From positions 1,240,001 through 1,304,000 of the forward strand of contig VNWV01000008.1 of NCBI GenBank assembly GCA_009801085.1: a stretch of DNA of 64,000 nucleotides. The letters run 5' to 3'. Source of the DNA: Lasiodiplodia sp. COLG20. Taxonomy: Eukaryota; Ascomycota; Dothideomycetes; Botryosphaeriales; Botryosphaeriaceae. Within the stretch, counting starts at the first letter, position 1. Every line of letters starts with the position of its first letter. The notes under the pieces are model-generated. The model did no database searches. It saw only the letters and a program-made list of their open reading frames with translations, and was not told the origin of the DNA. Shown one piece after another: positions 12,353 to 24,173 of the stretch. Both the position numbers and the translations under genes were made by a program.

Positions 12353-12518
12353 AAACCATTGGTTTCGCCATCGTTCATGCTGCAAGCGAGGATTGAAATG
12401 TATACTATTGGTATCGAAGCAAGGAACTAACCCGCGCATAAACAGCTCATTCGGATCGAGGAACCCACAGAAGCCTTATTCCTTTGTTTATAAATGAAAC
12501 AGACTCGCCCTCAAAGCA

Positions 12519-12650
12519 TCCTCCGTGGCGCAATTGGCTAGCGCGTCTGACTGTTAAAGGGTAATATGTCTAGTTACTTGTTGCAGCAGGTAACTGGATA
12601 TGTTATCCGCTGCAATCAGGAGGTTGACAGTTCAAGCCTGTCCGGGGGAG
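12519..12650 (+). tRNA. tRNA-Asn (GTT) with a 58-nt intron
   Basis: Mature halves are 12519-12556 and 12615-12650. The acceptor stem TCCTCCG pairs with CGGGGGA (one G-T wobble). The D-arm is GCGC/GCGC, the anticodon stem TCTGA/TCAGG, the anticodon GTT is at 12553-12555, the variable loop is AGGTT, and the T-arm is GACAG-TTCAAGC-CTGTC. The intron (12557-12614) sits at the canonical position, one base 3' of the anticodon, and contains GGTAAC that can pair with the anticodon region. A CTCTTTT tract directly after the gene is a Pol III terminator. The 58-nt intron is long for a fungal tRNA. Confidence 0.93.
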
Positions 12651-12766
12651 TTTCTCTTTTGCCGTTTGGTCTGCTGGCTTCTTTTGTTTGTGAAATCTTT
12701 TTCGCGTTTGATTTTGAGGTCATGCGACGCAGCGGTAGAAATCTAGCAAATGCAATACAGTGTTGC

Positions 12767-15186
12767 TCAGAGGATATCAATGCTACCAAAAGAACCTGCT
12801 TCCCTCTCAAACTCGCCATCCATAATGCCATGCACGTACGTCTCACCCACAAGCAACCACGTACTCTCGCCAGCCAGATGTTTCCTGAATGTAAACGGCA
12901 CATACATCCCCGCCACCAGCATAACCGCATCCCCGACCTTCGCCGTCGGCGGCGCCAGTCCGAAATACCCCTTCTCCGTGACGGCAAACTTCCGATCCAT
13001 CCCCACATCGCGCAGCACAATCATAAAGATCTCCTCCTTCTGGTGCTCCGGCTCCTGCTCCAGGTCCAGGCTGCGGCGTACCTTGTCCTGCAGGCTCGCC
13101 TTGGCCAGCCAGTTGAGGAAGAAGGTCTCGACGTAGTGCGGTGCAGGATGGCGCCTGTTCCAGATGTCGGTGATGAGCGTGCGCCATATCGCGGAGACGG
13201 TACGCTCGCCGGTGGGCGCGTAGGTACTGCTGCCGCCGTGCTTCTTGTTGACGAGGGATGTGATGAGCAACCAGAGCTCGGTGCACTGAGCCTTCTCCGC
13301 GAACTTGCTCCAGTGCAGCTCTCCGAGCGACTGCGGCAGACTCACCACCGTCTTGATGGTGTCGAATGGCTTGGCGGTGATGGAAAGTATACGGTGGCCA
13401 TCAGTCTCCGCGGTTCGGAAAGATGGCGGTGTGTTTGATGCGGCGTGGAAGACGGCTTGGCCTGCGGAGCCTGCGCGCTGGAAGAAAGGCTGACTGCCGA
13501 GAGAGCTGACCAGCTTCGGCACCCACGAGGGGAAGGCGTCGGTGCGCGTGAAGTTTTCCCAATCTGGTTGGAGTTCGGGGAGGAAGACGTCTTCTTCCGG
13601 TTTGATGACAGAGCGGTTCTCTTTTGTCCAGCCTCTGGATTTGCCGCGGTATTCGTCAAGTAGACGGTTACCGATGGGCTTTTTGGATTTCGGCTTGTAG
13701 GTTGCCTTGGGTAGGGGGTGGTTTACGAGAGACAGGATGGAAAGACCTGCTTTGCCATAAAGGAGACGGAGAGCAATGTCCAGGTAAAGATCCTTCATTG
13801 GTTTTCCGTATGCAATGTTCAGCGGAGGGAGTTTGGCGCCCCCATTCATCGACGGTTGCAGAGAGTCTGGCTCGATGAGTGCCATCAGGGCATATACCTT
13901 GTCGCGGGGGTTTGTCGCAAGCCTGGTAGCACCGAGAAAAACGCTCTCCGTGAAGTCAAACTTTTGTTGTCTCTCGTCCCATTGCCGCTTTAGGTTGAAT
14001 ATGGAAGGCTGGAAATTCACCCATGCCGGAAACATGGTAGAAGGGCCGCTCTGACAGATGAAGTAGACCCAAGACATGGCATTTTTAATGGACGCAGTAG
14101 GAATTTGCTTGCCGCCGTAGAAGAATGCGTACTTGGATGCCAGTATGAACTCTTGAAGTGTCCATACTCTGAGCAAATGTGAGATCCTGCATCGGATGTT
14201 GTTAGGATACTTATGCACTCACCTTTGGAACCACCCTTCCGATATTGCTACCATCAAAAAATGCCATGACACGAACTCTGCTGTCGCAGCCGATGCATTC
14301 ATGAATTCCTTTGCTGTGCGATATGTTTTGCCTCGAAACTGTATGTTTGCGTTGTTTACGTCTTCGGGATATGGAGGCCATGATTCGAGGAGGCTGAATC
14401 CGATATCCCGTGTTTTGTGCTTCCGCCCCAGCCAGATAAAGACCTCATCTGCTCCGCCATAGATTCTATGCATGTTTTGCACTTGCACATTCTTCTCGTG
14501 GTCCTCTTCGCTTGCCTCCTGATTGATACATATGGCATCCACCCAAAGGTAGCGGCCGTTGAGACTTCCAGCAAGTCCGAGAAGGGCAGCATGAAGGTTG
14601 GCACTCACCGTACATGGTTTTCCATTGCATGTAATTTTTCGTGTCTCGTAGGGGTCGAACGGCCAAAGCTGGTCATTATCGGGAGTGCGAAAATCTCTTG
14701 AAAACTCTGCAACGGGACCCTTGTCACTCCACACGTAAGAGAGCGCGACGAAGGGAGGCCTTTGGTCAAACCGGAACTCTTCCACGGAACACTCAACAAG
14801 GCCTTTTGGATCCGCCGACATGACTTTGAGTAGACGGAAGCACTCCGCATCATTCTGCAAACGGTCGTGCTTGAAGTGAACATCGGAAGGGAGCGCCTGC
14901 AGATGGAAAGTCAGCCATCAAGTTGCGTTGATCACTATAACGGTGGGCTCTGTACCTTCTCAGCTTTCTGTTGAGCTTTCAAGTTTTTGGCCTCTTCCAA
15001 CTTGTTCTTGATGGACCCTGATTTCCAAGCATGGCGCATATATTCGGAGGTAAAATAGTCCCGATTTGCGGAGACTAAAGCTGCAAGACCCGTAGCGGTT
15101 TCCAAGCCTGGACCTGCCGGCTCCGGGCTGACATACTCCAACAACAACGCCTCAAAGGGGACCTCTTCCTGTTCCGTTGGTGACAT
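12767..15186 (-). CDS. HET-domain protein 2 (768 aa)
   Basis: Three exons on the minus strand: 15186-14956, 14896-14223 and 14168-12767, with introns of 59 and 54 nt. The ATG at 15186 is the first in the frame. The first exon adds 77 residues with a charged, Lys/Glu/Gln-rich end (probably helical). The HET domain follows: ALSYVW at 128-133, YLWVDAICINQ at 193-203, and RVWTLQEF at 302-309 across the second splice junction, which supports that intron. The C-terminal end shows the usual HET-gene tail, GDAVMLVAGMYVPFTFRK...LVGETYVHGIMDGE. Role inferred: cell-death effector in hyphal incompatibility. The tRNA-Asn lies 117 bp beyond its stop on the opposite strand. Confidence 0.9.
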
Positions 15187-16157
15187 GTTCAAGGCGGATG
15201 CTCCGTGAAGAACATGAAAGAGCTTGCATCGAGGAAATCAGAGAGTGAGAGGTAGAGGTGATCCAACTTTGTCTTCCCCGCCCAGGTCCAGGTGCAAGCT
15301 TACGTGGTGCTACATCGGCGATAGAAATGACGTAGCTGGTGGGCCTTGCATTTGTTTCAGCCCCCATGTTCGCCTTACAGCTCGGTGCGGGGCCGAAAAT
15401 GCACTAGGCAACCAACCTAATCGCAAGGCCGCTTAGTCTAAATAGTTTAGTACAACCTTCTGTTATCTCAATGCGTCCATGCCGTACTGATGTTTAAATA
15501 GTGGCACACATGTGAGAAGCTCAATGGAGTTAGCTACTTGGCACTGCTGTTTGTTCTAGAACGCCGCTTCAAGCTGAAACGAAACAAAGGAATTTCATCA
15601 AAGGTCCAGTGATATACACGCAGCTTAGTACTTCTCCGCTCCGAAGTCAGGCCCGTGTTTTTATTTAAAAAAAAAAAATGAAAGGGTCCGTACTGACAGC
15701 AATTCCAAACAACGAAAGGCATGCAAGCTCAGAGGTAATGGCTTTGAAACCGCTACTCATTGGTTTCAACTGGTGCGTGTAAATGCATTTCCGCTGCACT
15801 GGGAAGCTCGAGAGAAAAGGTCGAGACATAATGAGAGTACCCGTTCCAAGGGGCACATTACTTCAAGCTGGGCGTAGGAGATCGTCGGGTATACACCAGG
15901 TATTATGCCATTTGTCTCCTCGATGGAAGTGTGGGCTAATCATTCCAAATTCTGCAGCCCCTTGCCGCAATCTGAAAGTATTATACATTAGCTATACTGC
16001 GGAGGAGACATGAAGGAGTGGTCGGGGTTGCATTGTATGTATAGGCCCTGCAACCCCGATTGAATATGAACCGTCATATCAATGACCCGACGTCCTTTTT
16101 TACAAACCAGTCTCATAGGAGATTGCTGAGGTGCTTTTGCCATGTTAAAAGGAGACT
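15187..16157. other. Intergenic between HET gene 2 and F-box-like gene
   Basis: No gene is supported. It contains a short A-tract near 15666-15678. The first part is the upstream region of HET gene 2 and the last part the 3' flank of the next gene. Confidence 0.4.
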
Positions 16158-16960
16158 TTAGACATCATAGTCAACGGTGATCTCAGCGGACTCCACGTTG
16201 TTTACCCAGCTAGGAAACTGTGGGTCCGGTCAGCAAAGACTACGCAGCACCGTCATTCTTCAGATCTTACCTGAGCTCTTCCCCATAATGCAACCCTGTC
16301 TCCGGGTCTCATCAGCTCCAAAAATCCAGCTCCATCGCCCTTTCCATCATCGTCACCTTCCGGCTTCGCACGGCATTCATGACGTCTCCAGCACACCTCG
16401 TGATCTACAGGCGCCCTGTGGGCCACGCGATTGCACTGCACCGTCCACGCAACCTTGCCGTCCTCACTCTTCGCAAAGTCCCATCCGAGGGCGTTCAGCA
16501 GCTCGCGCGCAGCAGCCGGCTCGCTCAGCCTATGCGACATGCCATGCTCAATGCCATCACCAACGGGGCCGTCCTCGGGCACGCCTGCAGCGCGGCGCAA
16601 GATACTAGCCTCGAACCAGGTCCAGCTGCCGTGGTAGAGGCCATGGCCGCGGTCGCCGCCCCATCCCTGGTCGGCGCTGCGCAGCGCGAAAGTAACTGCG
16701 ACGATCTTGAAGTCGTCGTAGCCTTCGGAAGGGTGCGGGACAGGAATGGTCGGCGTGCAGAGGTAGAGCCCGGCGACGCAATGGTTCGGCATGCTCGAGG
16801 CGCGGTAGCTGCGGTTCTCGTGCCGGGCCGCGTGCACGCGCGGGTTGTAGCGCGCGAAGGCCAGGATCGACAGGACCAGCTCGGGCGGCAGCTTGAGGCT
16901 GCGCAGAATGTTGCGCACGGCGTAGACGTCGTTCGGGCTTGGCACGTGATCGGATGACAT
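16158..16960 (-). CDS. Small F-box-like protein of unknown function (249 aa)
   Basis: Two exons, 16960-16271 and 16217-16158. The 53-nt intron (GTAAGA...CACAG) adds the last 19 residues, FPSWVNNVESAEITVDYDV. The frame is open much further upstream, but that would run into the divergent HET gene, so I use the ATG at 16960. Residues 18-38 (SLKLPPELVLSILAFARYNP) resemble the start of an F-box. The body has SMPNHCVAGLYLCTPTIP and a Trp-rich stretch near the middle, and the C-terminal motif LWGRAQFPSWVNNVESAEI is one I associate with a widespread fungal family of uncharacterised proteins. If the F-box is real, it would recruit targets to an SCF ubiquitin ligase; this is a weak inference. Confidence 0.75.
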
Positions 16961-17362
16961 GGTGGTAGGCGGGGTCGTGGGGTGCGCGGATGCTGTGGCT
17001 TCGACCACGCGGAGATCGGCCTGCGGTTTCTGGATAGAGGATTGGATGTCGGACTGCAGCGGAACAGGTAGCGGATATACGAGTGAAACAAGGGTAGAAT
17101 GCTGACGTTGAGTGGCTACGACAAAGAACTGAACTGAGGAGAAGTGACGGGTGATGAGTGCACTAACAACCCCGGCTGACGTCGCCGGTCGCGCTTGCCA
17201 ACAACGGAAAGAGGGAACAAGACCACTGCCCCGCAATTCAGTACCAGGCAGCACAACCAAACAAAGACGTAGATTTGCTGTACCCACTTCCACGTGATAT
17301 ACGCATGTGAAATATTTTCGCCAGCCTTGCGCTTCACAACCTATTTCACTTCTCGATGAACA
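16961..17362. promoter_or_regulatory. Divergent intergenic region, F-box-like gene / HET gene 3
   Basis: 402 bp separate the two divergent start codons, so both promoters must lie here. I see no clear TATA box. The shared location makes co-regulation possible, but no motif proves it. Confidence 0.4.
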
Positions 17363-19211
17363 ATGGCGGAAACCCAAGACCGTCTGACATACCAGTATGA
17401 GCCATTACCGAAAGCAGACCACATTAGAGTTCTTGACTTGGAGCCTTCCATGGACTGTAACGCCCCGCTGTGCGGCAAGCTACGGACTGTCCAGCTTGAT
17501 CACGATGATTATCCCTACGAAGCGATTTCATACACCTGGGGCGAACCGGTCTTCTCGCACATGTTATACATCACAGCGACAAATGTCCTCGAGGAACCAA
17601 GAGTCCTTCGCATCACCTCAAATTTGGCCGGACTGTTGCAGCAGATGAGGTATCCGGTGCACACACGGACCTTTTGGATCGATGCAATCTGTATCAACCA
17701 ACACAACAATGAGGAGAAAAGCAATCAAATCCCCTTAATGATGTCCATATATCGACGCGCCTTTCAAGTCAATATCTGGCTCGGTCACCACCAAGAAGAG
17801 GAAGCCATGATGCGCCTCTTAAATGGATTTGCCCGGAGGCGCACGCCTACGAACGAGTCATCCAACGTCGAGATAGAAGCCGCACACGAATCTCTCTATG
17901 GTATCCTTCGCCTTCCATGGTTTACCCGACGTTGGATTATACAGGAGGCCGTCGTAAACCCTGATGTCACTGTATTATGCGGAGCTGAGACCATGTCGAT
18001 AATCCGTTTGTTCAACCTTGTTGACCAGCTTGGATTTGAATCGTCTCTTTTGTTCGAGCCTGTACGGGCAATGAAAGAGCTTTGGAAAAAGCTGGCGTGT
18101 GGAACGATCCATCCCGCTGAAGATGAGGTTCGGGAAGACTTATCAAAACACGACTTCCCCTGTCCCATGACCAGGCTTATGGACCAATTTGATGGCTTCG
18201 AATGTGCCGACCCACGTGATCGTATTTACGCTCTATCAGGTCTCCAAAGTTGTGCAAAAATTACCCCAGACTATGGCAAGACTACCGAGGAAGTTTACAT
18301 TGATTTTGCCACGATTATGTGTTCCCACCGACAGCTGAAGTGGATTTTGGACGTAGTATCACACCGTCACAATGGAAGCATCGCTCCTGGGCTCCCGTCG
18401 TGGGTGCCTGACTGGAGATCAAGACGTTTGCGAAACCCTCTAGTAGCGACCGACACGCCCTATTATTGGAAAATCATTGTTGGTTTAAAATACTTGTACA
18501 GTGGGCAGCATGCAATTGCCCTGGAAGTTTCAACGGACTTCAAGTCACTTGATATTTTCATGAAGATTGAGTTGCTTCCAGAGTCTATCTCGTCAAAAGG
18601 GGATCCATTTCCTGCGGATCCGACGAAAGAGTCTGTCCACAGATGGATCAAGCACATACGGAGATTCCTATCAGCCATCCATTCCCGTCTCGAATTGTTC
18701 CATGATCGCCCATCTATGGAAATTCTATTGCGACGCTTCGTTGGGCTTTTCTCTCTCTCAGAGCTGCGAAACACTTTCCCGGAGCCATCTTGTAAGTTTT
18801 CACAGGACCTCTTCTCTTCCAAGGTATATGATGCTGATTCGCGATTTTTATACGAAAGCTTGGTACAAGCTGGTTGAGTCTACCCCGTTTGAAGATCAGA
18901 ATTATACGACATACCTCGAACTGATCGCTCGGCTAATGAAAGGAAGATGTGTTTTTGCCTGTGTCAACAAATTCCATATGTTACTTGGGGTTGGACCATC
19001 CCATCTTCAAATTGGAGATCAACTTCTAAGGTATGGTCCGTACCGGTGTTTCATTGTAAGAAAGTACGGGGGTATAAGTAGGGAATGCAGAGTTGTCCAA
19101 GGACTAGCGTGTACTTCTTCTTATGAGTTTGTTGGAAATGCTGTTGTTGACATTGAAGAGATAGAGGATGATACAGATTCCAAGTTAAGAGGCATAATTG
19201 TGCTCAAATAA
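17363..19211 (+). CDS. HET-domain protein 3 (593 aa)
   Basis: Two exons, 17363-18791 and 18859-19211. The 67-nt intron starts GTAAGT and ends GAAAG; it is the only acceptor nearby that keeps phase, and it replaces a premature frame end at 18877. The HET domain begins almost at the N-terminus: EAISYTWG at 53-60, FWIDAICINQ at 104-113, TRRWIIQEA at 188-196, then DPRDRIYALSGL and LPSWVPDW, the standard order for this family. The C-terminal part encoded by exon 2 has IGDQLLRYGPYRCFIVRK, the divergent counterpart of the usual HET tail. Compact, canonical HET layout. It converges with HET gene 4, with only about 130 bp between the stop codons. Confidence 0.87.
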
Positions 19212-19340
19212 ACGGCTGCGAAGACAATTTTGTACGAACACATGGCGCGAACAGATTCTTTCATTCAGTGAGATACATCACACAACACAAAATCCGATGC
19301 AAATTCTCCACCCCCAGCACCCCCTCACACTCCCCACTCC

Positions 19341-22139
19341 TCAACAAATCCGAAAAATCACCATAAACCTCTCCAACCCCTCGCCCGGCCCGGGCAACCC
19401 CTCCACCACCTCCCCATGCATAACCCCATGCACATACGCCTCCCCCACCAACTTCACCATCCCCGGCCCGCGCCCCTGTTCCTCCTCCCCCTCCTCCCCA
19501 TCTTCCCCCTCTTCCCCTTCCTCCTCCTGCTGCTCCGCCGGCACCTCCCTCAACAAAAACGGCATCTCCCCACCCATCAACACAGCCGCAACATCCCCCA
19601 CCGCGGCCTCCGCCGGCCCCACGCCCGTCCGCCCACCCTCGGTCACAAAGACGCGACGCGTCGCCAGCACCTGGCCCATCTGCGCCGCCAGCGGCGCGAC
19701 GAAGCGTTCGAGGCGCAGCGCCGGGGGTGCTGTGGGAAGGAAGTCTGCCGGGATGGCACTGTCAAGGTTAAGGTGCTCGTAGTCGTCGAAGAGCAGGTCG
19801 AACAGCTGCGCAAAGGCGGCGGGCGCGGGGCTGTCGAAGGACTGGTCGGGCAGCATGTAGCGGTCGGCGACGAGCGTGCGCCAGAACTGGTCGGGGTTGA
19901 GGCGTTTGGGCGGCCGCTTGTTACGGCGCGGGGTGGCGTCGAGGCCGCGGGTGGGGTGGAGGAGGTCGGGGTCGAGGTCGGCGCGCTTCGTGCGTTGGGG
20001 GTGGCGCGAGGAGATGGCGGAGAGGATTTCGTCGTGGAGGCGGCGGATGGTGCGGCGGAGGGAGTCGAGGTCGCCGCTGGTGACGCTGTCGGGGGTGATG
20101 ATGTCGCTGACGTGCGTGACGCGGTCGATGGGGATGCCGCCGGCTTCGAGGATGTCGGGTTCGGAGGAGGGACCGATGCAGGCGGAGTAAGGGCCTGAGG
20201 CCTCGTACACGAAGCTTTGCAGGAGCGTCAGGGCGCGGGTGGCGAAGAGGCCCCAGTCCGGGACCCAGGAGGGAAGGGGCGGGTCGGTCTCGCGTTTGGA
20301 GTTGGTGTTGATGGAGAGGATGTTCAGGTCTCCTGTGGACTGGATGATGTATTTTGCTGCCTCTGCGAAGATCTCGGTGATGGATTTGGAATAGTCGGGA
20401 ACCAGCGCATCGCGGCATTCCTGGGATGTGAGGCCGAGAAGTGCGATCACTTTATCCCTGAGATTTGTGGCTTGCGAGTTCAGGTTGTATCGTAGGAGGC
20501 GCCGTAAGTCCAGCTGGCCGTCCTCTTGAAACTTTTCGCGCGTCATGAATAGCGGGTTGAGCCGAAATGCTGCCTTCAGCGCTACCGTCTCCGGAGTGAG
20601 GTAACGGGAAATTGATTCGATAGCTTTGGGAGGGAGAGAACACATCTCTTGAAGTTCCTTGCCCGTCACGACCTGCTTCCCACATTGAAAGGTTGGTTCC
20701 TGCTTTGGGACCGTGTATTCCTGTAAGACCCACGCCCGTGTCCACCAGGGTCGTTGCACTAACGCAAGTAGTGCACCCCATGCTCTTTCACTATCACTTT
20801 CTGCGCCTTCACTATCACCCCGAATAGTGTCTCCGTCATCTGAAAGCTGCTCGGGATCGAAAGACTTTGAATGTTGGTCCTGCCTGAACGTATCCCTAAC
20901 AGGCTGTTTGCCTTTGCTCTGGGGGAGGTCGTCGTCGTCGAAGAAATCAAAGTCACCTGGTACTGTTGCCTCTTCACACCCAGCCGTCACATCTCCTGTG
21001 ATCATGTCCATTGCAGCATTGCTATCGTCTTGGGCTGATCCCAGCCAAACAATGACCTTTGAAGCTTCTTGATAGATTTCGCGCATCATCTGCACCTGCA
21101 TGCTCTTCTCTTCGTTGCTCAACTGATTGATGCACACGGCATCGATCCATAGAGTCCTCGGTCTGTCCGGAAGGCGCAAGTGTAGCAACGCACTGCACAA
21201 ATTTGGAGCTATTGGGAGCAGAAGCCCGTTGAAGCTGATCAATGTCCCAGTAGATTGATCACCCCAGGTGTATGACAGTGCTTCGTAGTACTCTCCCGCT
21301 CCGAGTGCTATCTCACGTGTCTCGCAGCGGATTTGGGTATCTCCTGAGCCAGGCCACAGAGTGAGAATCCGGATGTTCTGGCCAGGGCTGAGCGGTGTGT
21401 ACTCATACATGCGTGGACACATATGGCTTGGAACCGTTCGAGTTTGCCTCATGGCTGCGAACATGGACACCATCGTTTCATAGAACGAGGTTGGCGACAC
21501 AAAGCAAGCAACTTGATGGTCGGGAAGCTCTGACGGCGCGCATCCAGGCTGACAGAAGACAATTTGTTTCCGAGGTGCGTTGGGGTCAACATCGTATCTG
21601 TCATCTCCTCCATCTTCTTCAGGCTGTTCCGAGGGTGCAACGTGTTGGAGGATTTCTCCGTGTTCATCGACGAATCTCGAACCATCCTTGGGCCACCATG
21701 TGATGTCTATCTCCTTTACAGAATTGTCTCCGGTAGCCTTCGCACGAAGAACCTCTTCGGGGTTGTTGTGTTCAGTGAGGCGGCTGGAGGCCAGTTGAAG
21801 ATCATAGTAAGTGGAGAACAACGGCACATGATTGGGCGGCGCATCAGTATCGGGATCGGTGATCGGTAGCATTGAATGGCCGTAGATGTGGTCTTCTGCC
21901 TTACTCAGACAGCGATCACAGGAATCGAGGTCGACGCATTGGTTGCACCTGTAGCGAATACGATATATGGTCTAATAGAGTTCAGAGAGGAGTTAAAGCT
22001 TCCATGATGCAAAGAAACGTACCTCACTACAGAAATTGCAGAAAGCGTCATGGTGATGGGTATTGGGAGAAACTCTACTGGCTTCTGTGTCTTCCCCCTG
22101 AAACGTGACAATGTCACCACCAAATTTGCACCAGCCCAT
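19341..22139 (-). CDS. ZZ zinc finger + HET-domain protein 4 (about 915 aa)
   Basis: Exons 22139-22023 and 21971-19341, with a 51-nt intron. Splicing joins two halves of a ZZ-type zinc finger: C33, C36 in exon 1 and C48, C51, C57, C60, H67, H71 in exon 2 (DAFCNFC ... RCNQC ... SCDRC ... DHIYGH). The HET domain follows: EALSYTWG at 269-276, LWIDAVCINQ at 313-322, then WWTRAWVLQEY, NLRDKVIALLGL and LPSWVPDWG, with a long acidic insertion between motifs two and three. The C-terminal tail has FLLREVP, a Glu-rich run and LVGEAYVHGVMHGEV. ZZ fingers bind histone tails or other proteins; here it may be the sensor part. The start at 22139 is the first plausible ATG, but the frame remains open upstream to about 22283. 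Confidence 0.85.
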
Positions 22140-23534
22140 TGTGACACCACTGCGATTCTCTTTCAAGCAGAAAGACGGCTCATCAGAGGGATCGTCAGCC
22201 TGGGCTGGTGTCGCAGACAAAAGTCTGGCAGAGATGAAAAGGATGAACTGAGCCAGGTTCCGAGAAGTAACTGAAAGTTCCACGGATCAGAATGTCCTAC
22301 GATACAGAATATGCGTCTTGTTTAAGGCTTCATCATTTCGGCCTCTGCGTGAGGTGGTGTCAACCCCGCACTACCCCTGTTCGACGCAAACCAGTTTTGG
22401 GCAAGACTACTGCTGCACGGCTTACTGCAATCGCCAGCCTTGGGACATATGGTCCAATGCTCATTGCCAGTGATCACGAGCACATGCTTAAATATCAGTC
22501 GCATCTCCAAAAATGCCAACTCATACGTTGAAATTTGGGGAGTGCACGTTTCCAACGCCGGTTGGCCCAGAGCATCTTGGCCCGTTTATAATCGCAATAG
22601 GCGATTCGCAGGCCAGCCCTTCGCATGAATGTGTTGGCTGCAAACGTGATCATTCTGCACTTGCTTTCAGCCTACCAAATTCTCTGAATTTCCAACACGT
22701 TTCGGATTCTGTGCGTGCGGTGAGTCATTGGGGGCTCTTAATGACCATTTGACATTGATTTAAACCTATTGAAAGGTCCTGAACAGAAGTACCCACAGGT
22801 CTTTACCTTCTCTCAGTGGCTTGAAAATTGTTCTAGATTGAACATGAGCCGTACCCTGTCCAAATGAATCCTGGAACATTGTGCGATTTTCGGACTTTAA
22901 TGATAATGTGAGTAACAAAAGAAAGAATCACGTATAGATTGAAATACAGGAATAGTCATACAGATGTATACGAGTGCGGTAGCAGTTGCTTGCAACTGGA
23001 ATTGCCATATTTAAATCCAACTTACTGCAAGCCCAGCGATCGAGGCGCTTAGGCGTCACAAATCAGAAGCAGGAATTTAAATATCATTGTGCAACATTCG
23101 AAGTTTTCGCTGAGTTTATATTAACTACCAGACTTCGGAGGAGGATGCTTGTATATCCGAACATGCATTATCAGCGTACTCTACCAAATTGGGAAAGTCA
23201 GCAACCCCAATCCGCAGTCTACGCCGCAGCATCAGGAAAACGTGCATCTGGCCCCCATCGCGTCAAATTAACGATACTTATCGTATCCCCCGCAGCTTTG
23301 CGCAAGAAGCCGTCGCGATCTCGATCACGCCCAGACATCTTGCCATGACTCTCTCTCTCCACGACCCGCCAGCCGCCACGGATTCCACAAAATATAACTG
23401 GTCGATACGCCTGCGCCTCGGACCGACCCGAGTGGTTCCCCGCTCATGCTGGCCGCAGCCGCACAGCTAGCTGTCAGCTTACTGGGTTCCGCAGTCTTTT
23501 CTTGGGAGCGGGCAGCGGCGCCGCCACGACTGCC
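22140..23534. other. Intergenic, no gene supported
   Basis: Upstream flank of HET gene 4, then AT-rich DNA. A 5' exon of the membrane-protein gene at 23535, for example one encoding a signal peptide, could lie in the last few hundred bases, but I could not choose a splice with confidence. Confidence 0.4.
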
Positions 23535-23882
23535 ATGTCCGCCATGCAGACTCTCGTGCACCCACGAGTAGCAGCGACTGCAACGACAGCAGTACCTTCG
23601 AGTCCCACCTTGTCATCCAATGCCGGCAGGTCAACAGAAATAACTCAAGGGACGTGGCAAAATACAAAGGGCATCCCCAAGTCCACTATCGCTCTCACTG
23701 TCGGCATTGGCGCGCCGTTTCTGCTCATCGCCATGGGTTCTATCATGATCTGGGGCTACATAATTGGCCGGCGCGAGAAAAGTGGACGCGAGTTCAGGTT
23801 CCAGCGGCGGAAGACGGAGCAATCTAGCCAGCAGGGCAATGGTAGGGCAATACTTGAGTTGGAAGGTAGGGAGGTGCAATAA
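23535..23882 (+). CDS. Single-pass membrane protein, Ser/Thr-rich ectodomain (115 aa, possibly truncated)
   Basis: The ATG at 23535 begins a frame with a Ser/Thr-rich stretch (about residues 1-50), one membrane span (about 54-78, TIALTVGIGAPFLLIAMGSI) and a basic cytoplasmic tail starting GRREKSG. This is the usual end of many fungal cell-surface proteins; the N-terminal part with a signal peptide is not visible and may be in an unrecognised exon. The frame ends with TAA at 23880-23882 inside what looks like a longer tail (next entry). No family is recognised. It converges with the aspartic protease gene. Confidence 0.5.
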   Translation: MSAMQTLVHPRVAATATTAVPSSPTLSSNAGRSTEITQGTWQNTKGIPKSTIALTVGIGAPFLLIAMGSIMIWGYIIGRREKSGREFRFQRRKTEQSSQQGNGRAILELEGREVQ

Positions 23883-24035
23883 ATGGACGGTGGTGTCGCG
23901 GCGGAGATCTCGGGCGAACCACCGCCGGTGGAGATGCCGCAAGAGAGGGAGCCAGTGGAGTTGCCGTTGACGGTGAGGACGGTGCCGCCGACGTCGGCGT
24001 GGGTGATGATGAAGCCGGAGACAATGAGGTTCTGA
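23883..24035 (+). pseudogene. In-frame continuation of the tail after one TAA
   Basis: Immediately after the TAA, the same frame stays open for 50 codons to a TGA at 24035. It reads as an acidic, Pro/Glu-rich tail with ISGEPPPVEMPQEREPVELP, the repetitive style common in cytoplasmic tails of fungal single-pass surface proteins. Codons end mostly in G or C. This suggests that one point mutation created the stop, or that the stop is read through, or an assembly error. It is not an independent gene in my view. Confidence 0.4.
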
Positions 24036-24173
24036 AACACAAGGAAACTCTTGGTATGTTTTCAATCATTGATTGCAACAAGATATTCTTTGGAATATCG
24101 TATCAGCCATGGGCCACTATTCTACATATTTACATTCATCATCATTCCTATTTACAGTATCACTCATAAACAT

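Noticed and set aside
16961..17377. Longer N-terminus for the F-box-like gene
   Set aside because: The open frame would overlap the start of the divergent HET gene and encodes no recognisable domain; the ATG at 16960 precedes the conserved part.
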